Positions 10,086 to 17,651 of a stretch of DNA of 64,000 bases are shown piece by piece. Both the position numbers and the translations under genes were made by a program. Source of the DNA: Pyrinomonadaceae bacterium (lineage in GTDB: Bacteria; Acidobacteriota; Blastocatellia; Pyrinomonadales; Pyrinomonadaceae). How positions within the stretch are numbered: the first letter of the stretch is position 1; the number at the start of each line of letters is the position of its first letter. Below the pieces are notes generated by a model. That model had not been told where the DNA came from. It saw only the letters and a list, made by a program, of their open reading frames with translations, and did no database searches. The stretch lies in NCBI GenBank assembly GCA_025054715.1, contig JANWYH010000008.1:62001-126000 (forward strand). The letters are read 5' to 3'.

Positions 10086-11459
10086 AACGTCTAGCCGTCC
10101 AGAAGAAGCCACCTTGTCTTTTAGTGAGTTAAGTTTTTCCGCAGAGTTGAGTATTTTTTGACGCAGTTTTTCTAGGGAAATATCAGGTTGTAAGGAAGCT
10201 ATTAGAGCGGCAGCACCGGCAACATGAGGGGCTGCCATAGAAGTTCCAGAAGCTTCACGAAAGTCCTCATTGAGCCATGTAGAAAGTATCTCTTTGCCAG
10301 GTGCAGCAATATGGACGCTTTTTTGACCGTAATTAGAGAAGGAGGCTAGTTGATCATTTCTATCTAGTGCTGCTACGCTTATAATATTTTGCAAGGCATA
10401 ACTAGCTGGATAATGAGGTTGGATATCATTATTACTAGAATTATTACCAGCGGCTGCCACAAAAAGAATGCCTACTTCACCGGCGGCCCTGATAGCGTCT
10501 TCTAGAGCTTTTGACTTGTTCATCGAACCCCAGCTAGCGTTGATTACACGTATGTTTACACCTTTTTGCTTTCTGTCAATGACATAGTTTATTGCTTCTA
10601 TTGCGTTTTTGACCGATCCAGAACCGTTTCTTCCTAGAAACTTCAAGGGCATGATCTTTATCTTCCAATTCAAGCCGGTTATGCCAAATCCATTATTTCC
10701 TTCTGCTCCAATTATCCCGGCGCAGTGAGTTCCATGCCCATTGTCATCCATTGGGTCCGATAGATTGTCAACAGCGTTAAAACCACGTAAATCATTCACT
10801 ACGCCTAGTTCTTCATCTTCATATTGTGGTATGGAATCAGGTCTGAGCCAGATGTTTGCAGCTAAATCCGGGTGAGTATAATCAACTCCTGTATCTAAAA
10901 CAGCAACAACTATCTCTTCTTTCCATCTAGCTTTTTCCCATGCTTTCAAAATGTTTATGTCTGCATTAGGTTTGCCGCCGTTTTGTCCAGTATTTTTGAG
11001 TGCCCACTGCTGAGCGAAAAGAGGATCATTGGGCACGGCATCTTTGGAAAATTCGTCCTGCCAATTTTCTATTTTTATTTCATAATTTGGCTCTGCATAA
11101 AGAACTAGGTCTTTCATTCGGCGATACTCTTCAGCTATTTCTTCTGGGGTAAACCCATCTAAGTCATCAATCGAAACAAGGTTTGGAACACTTTCTATTT
11201 CGTCCTCTACTCGATCGTTACGCTCTGCCGCTATTTTTCTTATGTCAGAAAGTGTAACATCGGGTCGAAATCTTACTAAAACTTCAGGTTCGCTTTCCTT
11301 TTTAGTTCTAGCTAGGGTAAATGTTTTTTGAGAGCGATTGTAAGCTTCTTTTTGAATCTTTATGCTTGATTCCCAGCGTCGAATCTGTCCTAAAATGGCG
11401 GCTGTTATTATTAAAATCACAGCGATTGTAAAGTGAATCCAAAAATTTTTGCGGTTCAT
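10065..11459 (-). CDS. Membrane-anchored S8 family serine protease (subtilase)
   Basis: 464 aa. An N-terminal membrane segment (about residues 7-26) is followed by a pro-domain of the thermitase/fervidolysin type (about 57-130, VLVRFRPDV at its start). The catalytic domain carries Asp189 in VVAVLDTGVDYTHPDL, His242 in NGHGTHCAG, oxyanion Asn339 in AAAGNN and Ser407 in SGTSMAAPHVAG, so the triad is complete. It is probably an exported, periplasmic or surface-anchored protease. It lies 31 nt downstream of the small gene at 11491-11769 and is probably co-transcribed with it. Confidence 0.92.
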   Translation of the reverse strand: MNRKNFWIHFTIAVILIITAAILGQIRRWESSIKIQKEAYNRSQKTFTLARTKKESEPEVLVRFRPDVTLSDIRKIAAERNDRVEDEIESVPNLVSIDDLDGFTPEEIAEEYRRMKDLVLYAEPNYEIKIENWQDEFSKDAVPNDPLFAQQWALKNTGQNGGKPNADINILKAWEKARWKEEIVVAVLDTGVDYTHPDLAANIWLRPDSIPQYEDEELGVVNDLRGFNAVDNLSDPMDDNGHGTHCAGIIGAEGNNGFGITGLNWKIKIMPLKFLGRNGSGSVKNAIEAINYVIDRKQKGVNIRVINASWGSMNKSKALEDAIRAAGEVGILFVAAAGNNSSNNDIQPHYPASYALQNIISVAALDRNDQLASFSNYGQKSVHIAAPGKEILSTWLNEDFREASGTSMAAPHVAGAAALIASLQPDISLEKLRQKILNSAEKLNSLKDKVASSGRLDVSKAAGV

Positions 11460-11490
11460 AGCTTCGAGCTCCCGAAAATTAATTCCCCGT

Positions 11491-11769
11491 CTAATCTACA
11501 ACGTGATTTGCTCCCTGAAATCCACAAAGTCGAAGGTGATAATCGTCAGCTCTATATTCGTAAACTTCATTTTCAGCTTTTAACTTGATTTGCCAGCCTT
11601 TCGTAATTATCTGTGCAGCCATTTCGTCTTCAGTTGGTGCTCCCAAAGAAGAATCAGGAAAATCGCGATCTTCTATTGACACTAGCTCTATGGAAGAAGA
11701 CAAAACACCTAAACGCTTACTTAAGTCTTCCTTTGCTTTTGCTACCAATGCTTCACGAGTAAGCTTCAA
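11491..11769 (-). CDS. Small conserved protein upstream of the subtilase
   Basis: 92 aa, no signal peptide or membrane segment. An N-terminal helix (about 1-25) leads into a compact beta region with the pattern DFPDSSLGAP...QIITKGWQIKLKAENEVYEYRAD. This resembles a small domain found in many Acidobacteriota, Cyanobacteria and Chloroflexota proteins (W/F-P-D-S-S-L-G-C-P followed by G-Y-x-I-x-L and Y-x-Y-H-x-D). Function unknown. It shares a transcript with the subtilase, so a role in its folding, inhibition or targeting is conceivable but untested. Confidence 0.6.
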   Translation of the reverse strand: MKLTREALVAKAKEDLSKRLGVLSSSIELVSIEDRDFPDSSLGAPTEDEMAAQIITKGWQIKLKAENEVYEYRADDYHLRLCGFQGANHVVD

Positions 11770-12027
11770 CTTTTATTGCCCTTTCTTCAAATTCTCTCTC
11801 CAATATTTTGTTCTCAAAAAAAGGAATTGTCAAAGGCAGAGTTTTGTTTTTGTAAACCACAAGGTAAAACATATTGCACGAATTCGTGTATTACAAACTT
11901 ATTCAAAAAATCAGAGTTAACTCCGCAAATCTTATGGGTTCTGCAGTTAACGACTGGATTCTAAACTCTGGCATAATGATTGCCGCTATAAAAAGAGGCT
12001 ACTATGTTCAAGAAAGGAGAGTTTGAT
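11770..12027. promoter_or_regulatory. Divergent intergenic region
   Basis: 258 nt between the minus-strand small gene/subtilase unit and the plus-strand secreted protein. A TATAAA at 11987-11992 could be the -10 of the rightward promoter, followed by a short leader with the ribosome binding site AAAGGAGAG. No longer structure was recognised. Confidence 0.35.
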
Positions 12028-12621
12028 ATGACGAGATCGGAAAAAATATTAGCTATTTTGACATTTATTCTGATAGTTTTGGCTTTTTTGCCGGTTTCTA
12101 GCTCTGGTCAGTGGCAAGAAGATGACTACTATCGAAACCAGAGAGATTACAATCAAGGACGGATTCTTTCCGTAATTAAGCGGTTGGAGAATCGTAGTTC
12201 AGAATTTGAGAGAAGATTAGATCGTGAATTTGAAAAGAAAAGAAACAACTGGACGAGAAAAGAAAACTATCTACTTTCGCTTGCTAGAGACTTTGAAAGA
12301 GCTACTGACAGATTGGAAGACATATACAGTTCAAGCAGGAGTTTATCCAGAAGCTACTACCAAGCTCAGCGCGTGCTCGCTCTAGGTCGTCAAATAGATA
12401 ACGAAATATATCATTTTGCGGTCAGCAAAAATGTTCTGAAGGATTGGGAGCGAATCAGGAAAGACCTGAATGAGCTCTCTAACATTTACGCTTACCGTGA
12501 TGATCGAGACAGAAAAGACCGCAAAGAACGTCGCTATGAAGATTACGATGAAAAGCGCCGCTATCCGGATTATGATAACAACTTTCCAAATAGACGCCAT
12601 GGCTCGAGAAATCCGTTCTAG
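12028..12621 (+). CDS. Secreted charged protein of unknown function
   Basis: 197 aa from the ATG at 12028, chosen because AAAGGAGAG precedes it and it gives a clean signal peptide (hydrophobic core ILAILTFILIVLAFLPV, cleavage near SSSG|QW); an in-frame ATG 8 codons upstream lacks a ribosome binding site. The mature part is helical and very rich in Arg, Asp, Glu and Tyr, and the last ~45 residues are low-complexity Arg/Asp/Tyr. No catalytic motif. Monocistronic, bounded by its own terminator. Probably a periplasmic coiled or disordered protein; function unknown. Confidence 0.65.
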   Translation: MTRSEKILAILTFILIVLAFLPVSSSGQWQEDDYYRNQRDYNQGRILSVIKRLENRSSEFERRLDREFEKKRNNWTRKENYLLSLARDFERATDRLEDIYSSSRSLSRSYYQAQRVLALGRQIDNEIYHFAVSKNVLKDWERIRKDLNELSNIYAYRDDRDRKDRKERRYEDYDEKRRYPDYDNNFPNRRHGSRNPF

Positions 12622-12645
12622 CTTCTTAGCTTTGCTTTCTCATGG

Positions 12646-12678
12646 AAAAAGCCTGAGTTATACTCAGGCTTTTTCTTT
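12646..12678 (+). terminator. Rho-independent terminator
   Basis: AAAAAGCCTGAG (12646-12657), loop TTATA, CTCAGGCTTTTT (12663-12674), then CTTTT. It follows the secreted protein gene and immediately precedes the rsmI promoter. Confidence 0.92.
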
Positions 12679-12681
12679 TGG

Positions 12682-12687
12682 TATGCT
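12682..12687 (+). promoter_or_regulatory. -10 box of rsmI, leaderless type
   Basis: TATGCT with exactly 8 nt to the rsmI ATG at 12696 and no Shine-Dalgarno. It lies right after a terminator, so a promoter is required here. No good -35 box. Confidence 0.45.
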
Positions 12688-12695
12688 TTTTTGTG

Positions 12696-13529
12696 ATGTC
12701 AGGTAAGCTTTACGTTGTGTCAACTCCTATAGGTAATCTAAAAGACATTTCTTTGCGTGCTATTGAGATTTTAAGTTCGGTTGATGTTATTGCTTGCGAA
12801 GATACGCGACAGACCAGAAAACTGCTTTCTCATTACCAGATTAAGGGCAAAAAAACCTTGAGTTACAACGAGCAAAATGAAAAAGAGCGTGCCGAGAAAC
12901 TAGTAAAGATAATTCTAGACGGAAAAGATGTGGCTTTAGTTTCCGACGCCGGAACGCCTTCAATATCTGATCCAGGGTATAGATTAGTCCAAAAAGCTTA
13001 TGAAGTTGGAATATCTGTGATTTCAATTCCTGGTCCTACCGCCTTTGTAAGTGCCCTTGTCGTATCGGGACTTCCAACAGATGCTCTATTTTTTTCTGGA
13101 TTTCTTCCTTCTAAACGAGCTGAAAGAATTGCGTTTCTTCAGGAAGTCAAATCCATCGCTGCTACGCTTTGCTTTTACGAAACGCCTCATCGCTTACGCG
13201 ACAGCCTCGTGGATTGCCTCAATGTTTTAGGCAATCGAAAAGCGGCAGTGGTCAGGGAAATAAGTAAGGTTCACGAGGAAGTTATCAGGGGCGATTTAGA
13301 AGAAATCATTGAAGCTATACCAGAAAAAGTTAAGGGCGAAATTGTTTTAGTTATCGATCGTGATAGATCGCAACAGAAACAGGAAGTAAGCGATGAAGCT
13401 TTGGTTAACATAATAAAGTCTTTGCAGGAAAAAGGCTTGAGCCGAAAAGAGGCGATCAAGGAAATGGCAAGGCGATTAGGATTAAGGAAAAATCAGGTCT
13501 ATAAGATTTTCCAGAATTTCAACTTCTGA
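12696..13529 (+). CDS. 16S rRNA (cytidine1402-2'-O)-methyltransferase RsmI
   Basis: 277 aa from the ATG at 12696 (MSGKLYVVSTPIGNL), the family-typical N-terminus; a TTG six codons upstream is inside the promoter and was rejected. A SAM-dependent tetrapyrrole-methylase-fold enzyme that 2'-O-methylates C1402 in the ribosomal P site. Motifs: TPIGNLKDIS, ACEDTRQTRKLL, LVSDAGTPSISDPG and PGPTAFVSALVVSGLP. Its end overlaps the convergent DUF2085 gene by 31 bp. Confidence 0.94.
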   Translation: MSGKLYVVSTPIGNLKDISLRAIEILSSVDVIACEDTRQTRKLLSHYQIKGKKTLSYNEQNEKERAEKLVKIILDGKDVALVSDAGTPSISDPGYRLVQKAYEVGISVISIPGPTAFVSALVVSGLPTDALFFSGFLPSKRAERIAFLQEVKSIAATLCFYETPHRLRDSLVDCLNVLGNRKAAVVREISKVHEEVIRGDLEEIIEAIPEKVKGEIVLVIDRDRSQQKQEVSDEALVNIIKSLQEKGLSRKEAIKEMARRLGLRKNQVYKIFQNFNF

Positions 13530-14044
13530 TAAGCTTTTTCTCTAAGAACCAAGAAAAATGCGAATTCTGAAAAAGCAGGTGTGATGCAAATAGCACAAGT
13601 AAAGCCCAAAATGAAACCAGTAGTAAACCTCGAAAGATGTGTATTTTCCCAAAATCCTAAAACTCCTAAACTCCAATCAAGCCCTATCGGGATTAGCGCA
13701 ATTATTAGCCAGAAAGGTGGTATGGGTTCTGCATCATCAAAACGCCTGAAGAAAAGAGGGTAGATAAACAAACCTACAAGAAAACTAAAATAAAACCCAA
13801 AACAGCGGCTACAAACTGCCAACTTGTGTCCGTGAAAAGTAAACGAACGGTTCTCTATCTGATGGCAAACGTAGCTAAAAAATCCATATATAGTCTTTGC
13901 TAGTCCCTCAGCTCTTAGTTCTGCTGCAATAGGAGCTAAAAAGATAAGAAAGTTCCACGTTAGAGCTACAAAAACAAAAGATCCCCAAATAAAAAAAGCT
14001 AGTTTTCTCGCTTTCGTTCTTTGCTTAATCAAGCTATTTTGCAT
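13499..14044 (-). CDS. DUF2085 family membrane protein
   Basis: 181 aa from the ATG at 14044 (MQNSLIKQRTK); the longer open frame would run into the upstream amidase gene. Four probable membrane segments with the DUF2085 signature: a Cys-His-Gln segment (YVCHQIENRSF) followed by FHGHKLAVCSRCFGFYFSFLVG. The conserved Cys and His residues suggest a metal or redox role, but the family has no known function. TAAAAT (14055-14060) lies 10 nt before the ATG. Confidence 0.75.
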   Translation of the reverse strand: MQNSLIKQRTKARKLAFFIWGSFVFVALTWNFLIFLAPIAAELRAEGLAKTIYGFFSYVCHQIENRSFTFHGHKLAVCSRCFGFYFSFLVGLFIYPLFFRRFDDAEPIPPFWLIIALIPIGLDWSLGVLGFWENTHLSRFTTGFILGFTCAICITPAFSEFAFFLVLREKAYQKLKFWKIL

Positions 14045-14064
14045 CTTGCGTAGAATTTTATCAT

Positions 14065-14709
14065 TTACGATTCGGAAGATGGAAAATGATTTTCGAGATA
14101 TTTGATTACATCTTGAATTGCTAGCACGTCCGCATACTTTGCATCTAGGTCGAATAAGTTTGCTTCGTGTGCTGATCTTAGACGATCTCCTACGCAATCT
14201 CGAACCACTATGGTATGAAATCCATGCTGGCAAGAATCAACTGCGGAGGCTCTGACACAGCCTGAAGTAGTGCAACCTGTGATTACCAAAGTGTCAACAT
14301 TTTGCGTTCGCAGTGCGGATGAAAGTGAGGTTCCGAAAAATGCAGACGCGTAGTGTTTTACCCATACGACTTCTCCTTCTTCAGGCTTTAGCCTGTCATC
14401 AATCAGAACCCACTTCGAGCCTTCTCTCAAGTAAGACAAGCTAGGTATCTTTTTTGAGAAAACCCCTGCAGAAATAAGTTTTTCATCGTAAACGGTCGTA
14501 GTAAAATGAACTGGTAACGACTTCTTTCGGAAGATCGAAAGCAGCTTTGCTGTTGAATCTACTTCAAAATCAAAATTTGAACCCAAAGGACAGTTGCTAT
14601 CAGTAAATCCATTTATGAAATCAATTATCAAAAGAGCAGGCTTTTTGCCAAATCCTACACTGGCGGCAAATCCGCGTTCTTTATAGATTTTTCTTGCTTG
14701 ACGCTTCAT
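14065..14709 (-). CDS. Isochorismatase-like amidohydrolase (N-carbamoylsarcosine amidase type)
   Basis: 214 aa from the ATG at 14709; an upstream TTG frame would add 14 residues overlapping an inverted repeat. The cysteine-hydrolase triad is complete: Asp30 in LLIIDFINGF, Lys118 in VKHYASAFFGT and Cys151 in TGCTTSGCVRASA. The STSGCVRASA-like nucleophile context and SAFFGT segment are typical of N-carbamoylsarcosine amidases, which release ammonia and CO2 from N-carbamoylsarcosine to give sarcosine; nicotinamidases share the fold. It lies 81 nt downstream of a hydantoinase B gene, which supports a hydantoin/creatinine-type pathway. Confidence 0.75.
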   Translation of the reverse strand: MKRQARKIYKERGFAASVGFGKKPALLIIDFINGFTDSNCPLGSNFDFEVDSTAKLLSIFRKKSLPVHFTTTVYDEKLISAGVFSKKIPSLSYLREGSKWVLIDDRLKPEEGEVVWVKHYASAFFGTSLSSALRTQNVDTLVITGCTTSGCVRASAVDSCQHGFHTIVVRDCVGDRLRSAHEANLFDLDAKYADVLAIQDVIKYLENHFPSSES

Positions 14710-14726
14710 ATATTTCAAAATGAGGC

Positions 14727-14783
14727 GAGTCGGGAAGCATTTTGTGTGCAAGAATTGAATGAGGGTAGGAGACTTCCCGACTC
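14727..14783 (-). promoter_or_regulatory. Long inverted repeat between hydantoinase B and amidase genes
   Basis: Perfect 11-bp arms, GAGTCGGGAAG (14727-14737) and CTTCCCGACTC (14773-14783), 35 nt apart, directly after the hydantoinase B stop. On the minus strand the second arm is followed only by GCCTCATTTTG, so it is a weak terminator at best; it could be an mRNA-stabilising or attenuating hairpin. Confidence 0.5.
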
Positions 14784-14790
14784 TCTAGGT

Positions 14791-16683
14791 CTAGACGGGT
14801 AGAAGAGTTGAGCTTGCACCAGTTTGCTGTGTTTGAGGATGTTCAGCAGTGGCTAAAGACTTATCAGTCTCGATTTTTCCTGTGCTGTTAGCTGTTTCTT
14901 TTATGCGATACCATTCGGCAACGATGCCGATTGGTTTTGGAATTTCTCCGAATGTGAACAGTGGAGGCTCTCCACGCTTTTCTCGCATTTGTTTTCTGAG
15001 AGCTTCGGTAGCATTCAAATCAACCGAAAGGTCCTCCGGATTAATAACAACACCATAATCTGAACGAGCTTTTTCAATTGAAACCAGTTTATTTCTAACA
15101 TCCTTTTGCACCCATTCGACAGGACGATCAAGCGGATCTTTCCAGCCGCCTCCACCTGCTGTCTGATAAATCAAGATATCACCCTTTTTAACTGGAACGC
15201 GGGAAATCTTTGATGGAAGGTTTATTTCAGTGCCATCTTTTCTTATCAGCTTTTTGCGTGAATTCTCGCCCGGCAAACCTCCCATTATTCCCCACGGCTT
15301 TGATCTTTCTCGATCATCGTGTATTGCTATTTCTCCATCTACTTCAAAGCGATAAACCTTGTGCACGCCATTTCCGCCGCGATGGTAGCCAGCCCCGCCC
15401 GAGTCTGGCAAACTTCCGTATTCGAGAACAGTTATCGGATAGTAGCTTTCCAGATACTCTGTTGGTATGTTTTGGAAAAGTGGCCACCAAGAATGAGCAT
15501 CCATTCCGTCACCAATGGGTCTTCCCGGAATACCACCATAAGTTATTTCCATCAGGTGGAAGAATTCCCCATTTTCGTCATAGCCATTGTAGAGAAGATA
15601 AGGCGATGTTCCATAACCTGCTGCAGTTGCTAGTTCGGGAGCTCCCTTTCCTAAGGCTCCGCCGAGAACGTCGAAAAGCCTTGCGAGTGCATGGGTTCTG
15701 CATCCGAGAGCTGCTGGGAATTTTGGTTGAAGTAAGCTCTTTTCTGGAATGGTTACATGAAGCAACGGGTAAAAACCATCGTTGAAAAGTATTTGTGGGT
15801 CGAAAACCATTATCAGGTAAACGCCGATGAACATTTTGAACATCTCTTCGTTTAGATAAAAGTTAATCGGTCCGGGTGCTTGTGGGTCTGTTCCTGTCCA
15901 ATCAAAGTAAGCCTCGTTTCCTCTGCGATAAATTTTCAACTTCATCTTAAACGGACCATTTCCTCGTCCATCGTCATCAACGTAATCCTCAAATTCAAGC
16001 GGTTCTTCAGGTATATTTTGAACTATCAGCTTACTCATGGCGTCGTAAGTGCGTTGGAGGAGCGCCTCGCAGGCTTCAAGATAAGTTTCTTTGCCGAACC
16101 TTTCGCACATTTCTTTGACTCTTTTTTCGGCAGTTCTACAAGCGGCAACTATCGCCATCAGATCAAAATAATTCATCGTAGGCACTCGAGAGTTTGCAAG
16201 TATCAGATTCAAAACATCTTCATTCAATTTGCCTTGGTCAAAAAGTTTAACTGGAGGGATTCTCGTGCCTTCGCCAAATATGGTATCAGCGTCCGTTGGC
16301 AAACTTCCGGCTACTGGACCGCCAATATCAACCGTGTGTCCGAATTGAGATCCCCAGCCCACAAGCTCGCCATTATAGTAAATCGGCATTAAGACCATCC
16401 AATCATTTATGTGGGAAATGGCTCCACCGCAGCTATATGGATCGGATGTTAAGAAAACATCTCCTTCGTTTATCTCCCGCTTCCAATTTTCCAAAAAACC
16501 TCTTATGTAAGAACCAAATTGTCCGACTACCATCTTTCCGTCTGGCGTGCAAATCATAGGAAAACCATCGTGTTGCTCACGTATTACGGGAGACATTGCC
16601 GAACGAAACAGCACAGCATCCATTTCTTCTCGAGCATTTCTTAGAGCGTTTTCGATTATGTCTAGCGTAATCTTGTCTATCAT
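14791..16683 (-). CDS. Hydantoinase B / oxoprolinase family protein (HyuB-like)
   Basis: 630 aa. The family forms the beta subunit of ATP-dependent N-methylhydantoinases, oxoprolinases and acetone carboxylases. Typical segments: IIENALRNAREEMDAVLFRSAMSP at the N-terminus, GDVFLTSDPYSCGGAISHINDWM, GHTVDIGG, and the C-terminal GGGGWKDPLDRP. It is longer than the usual ~520-580 aa, with a ~40-residue Thr/Ser-rich C-terminal extension. A GAGG ribosome binding site precedes the ATG. The partner ATP-binding HyuA subunit is not in the window, so either it is encoded elsewhere or this protein works alone. Confidence 0.88.
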   Translation of the reverse strand: MIDKITLDIIENALRNAREEMDAVLFRSAMSPVIREQHDGFPMICTPDGKMVVGQFGSYIRGFLENWKREINEGDVFLTSDPYSCGGAISHINDWMVLMPIYYNGELVGWGSQFGHTVDIGGPVAGSLPTDADTIFGEGTRIPPVKLFDQGKLNEDVLNLILANSRVPTMNYFDLMAIVAACRTAEKRVKEMCERFGKETYLEACEALLQRTYDAMSKLIVQNIPEEPLEFEDYVDDDGRGNGPFKMKLKIYRRGNEAYFDWTGTDPQAPGPINFYLNEEMFKMFIGVYLIMVFDPQILFNDGFYPLLHVTIPEKSLLQPKFPAALGCRTHALARLFDVLGGALGKGAPELATAAGYGTSPYLLYNGYDENGEFFHLMEITYGGIPGRPIGDGMDAHSWWPLFQNIPTEYLESYYPITVLEYGSLPDSGGAGYHRGGNGVHKVYRFEVDGEIAIHDDRERSKPWGIMGGLPGENSRKKLIRKDGTEINLPSKISRVPVKKGDILIYQTAGGGGWKDPLDRPVEWVQKDVRNKLVSIEKARSDYGVVINPEDLSVDLNATEALRKQMREKRGEPPLFTFGEIPKPIGIVAEWYRIKETANSTGKIETDKSLATAEHPQTQQTGASSTLLPV

Positions 16684-16768
16684 TTTGCCACCTCTTCATT
16701 TTGTTATAACTTTATGACCAATTTTATAACGAAAAATTTTTGTTTGCCAAGATAAAAATAGCGTTTTT

Positions 16769-17524
16769 TCATTTTTGTAGTTCTTCGATTTCTTTGAGGT
16801 CTTTAGGTGGCTGCATCCACATTCTTGCTTCTTTCTCTAAAACTTCTCGTATGGAAGCAGGAAGTTCCTCGTATTTGTCAACGCGGTAAGCTACTAGTTG
16901 AAAGACGCTGTCTTTTCCGCCAAAAAAGCTCGGGAGAAGGCTGCGGCGAAACCAGCTTAATTGGTATTTCGGTTTGATGTTGTCGGGTTGAATGAAAAAG
17001 TCGTAGTTTTCATAAGCTTTGTAGTTTGGTGAATCTATAAAAAGCGGTGAGCTAAAAACTAAGAGTTCGTCAAAACGTCGCACAATCGTTCCTGCTGATG
17101 ATGAGATACGTTGAATCTTTGGGTTTTTTCCTTGTGTGACCGTCGAGATAATTCTTCCATCTTTTAGTTCGTAGATAATTAGCTGGTAAGGATAGGCTAT
17201 AGGTTCGACCTTAAGTCCGTTGTATTCTCTAAGGATTTCGTTTGTTGTGGGATTTCTGTAAAAAAATATCTTTCTAGAGAGCTGAACTGCGCGGGTTGCA
17301 GTTGATTCTGAAGTCAGAATCTTTGCAGTGTCAATACCCTCGACTTTTGCGATTAATTTTCCGCTTGGAAACTCGTAAATTTCACCGATGCAATACCAGT
17401 AAACTGGTTCGCCTTTTCCAACTCTCATCTCTACAAACGTTTTGAAAAGCTCTTCCGTAAAGTTTTGAGCTTTGGATGATGCAAAAAATAGAAAAACAAG
17501 AAAAGTTATGAATGGGTTTTTCAT
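16769..17524 (-). CDS. Secreted DUF1838-like protein
   Basis: 251 aa with a signal peptide (residues 1-19, ending SSKA|QN). The body follows the DUF1838 pattern: EPVYWYCIGEIYEFPSG, a KVEG strand, SRKIFFYRNPTTNEILREYNG, and a late segment WFRRSLLPSFFGGKDSVFQLVAYR. Function unknown in the family. Monocistronic, with ribosome binding site AAGGAG. The family assignment rests on remembered pattern, not on a search. Confidence 0.6.
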   Translation of the reverse strand: MKNPFITFLVFLFFASSKAQNFTEELFKTFVEMRVGKGEPVYWYCIGEIYEFPSGKLIAKVEGIDTAKILTSESTATRAVQLSRKIFFYRNPTTNEILREYNGLKVEPIAYPYQLIIYELKDGRIISTVTQGKNPKIQRISSSAGTIVRRFDELLVFSSPLFIDSPNYKAYENYDFFIQPDNIKPKYQLSWFRRSLLPSFFGGKDSVFQLVAYRVDKYEELPASIREVLEKEARMWMQPPKDLKEIEELQK

Positions 17525-17610
17525 AATTTTCTCCTTGCTAGTGTTGATGAGTTGTAGCTTTTGCTATTAAGGGCTAAAAACCTTTCGAGTCTTACTTTAG
17601 AGAAGACTAT

Positions 17611-17640
17611 TTAATTAAAAGCCGTAGCGTTTGCTACGAC
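17611..17640 (-). terminator. Terminator of the SPFH-PEGA gene
   Basis: Read on the minus strand: GTCGTAGC, loop AAAC, GCTACGGC, then TTTTAATT. Eight base pairs including one G-U. Confidence 0.75.
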
Positions 17641-17651
17641 TATTTATTAAG

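Noticed and set aside
15210-15785. A 191-aa plus-strand frame inside the hydantoinase B gene
   Set aside because: It is antisense to well-conserved HyuB motifs, is rich in His/Leu/Arg as expected from a shadow frame, and lacks a start signal.
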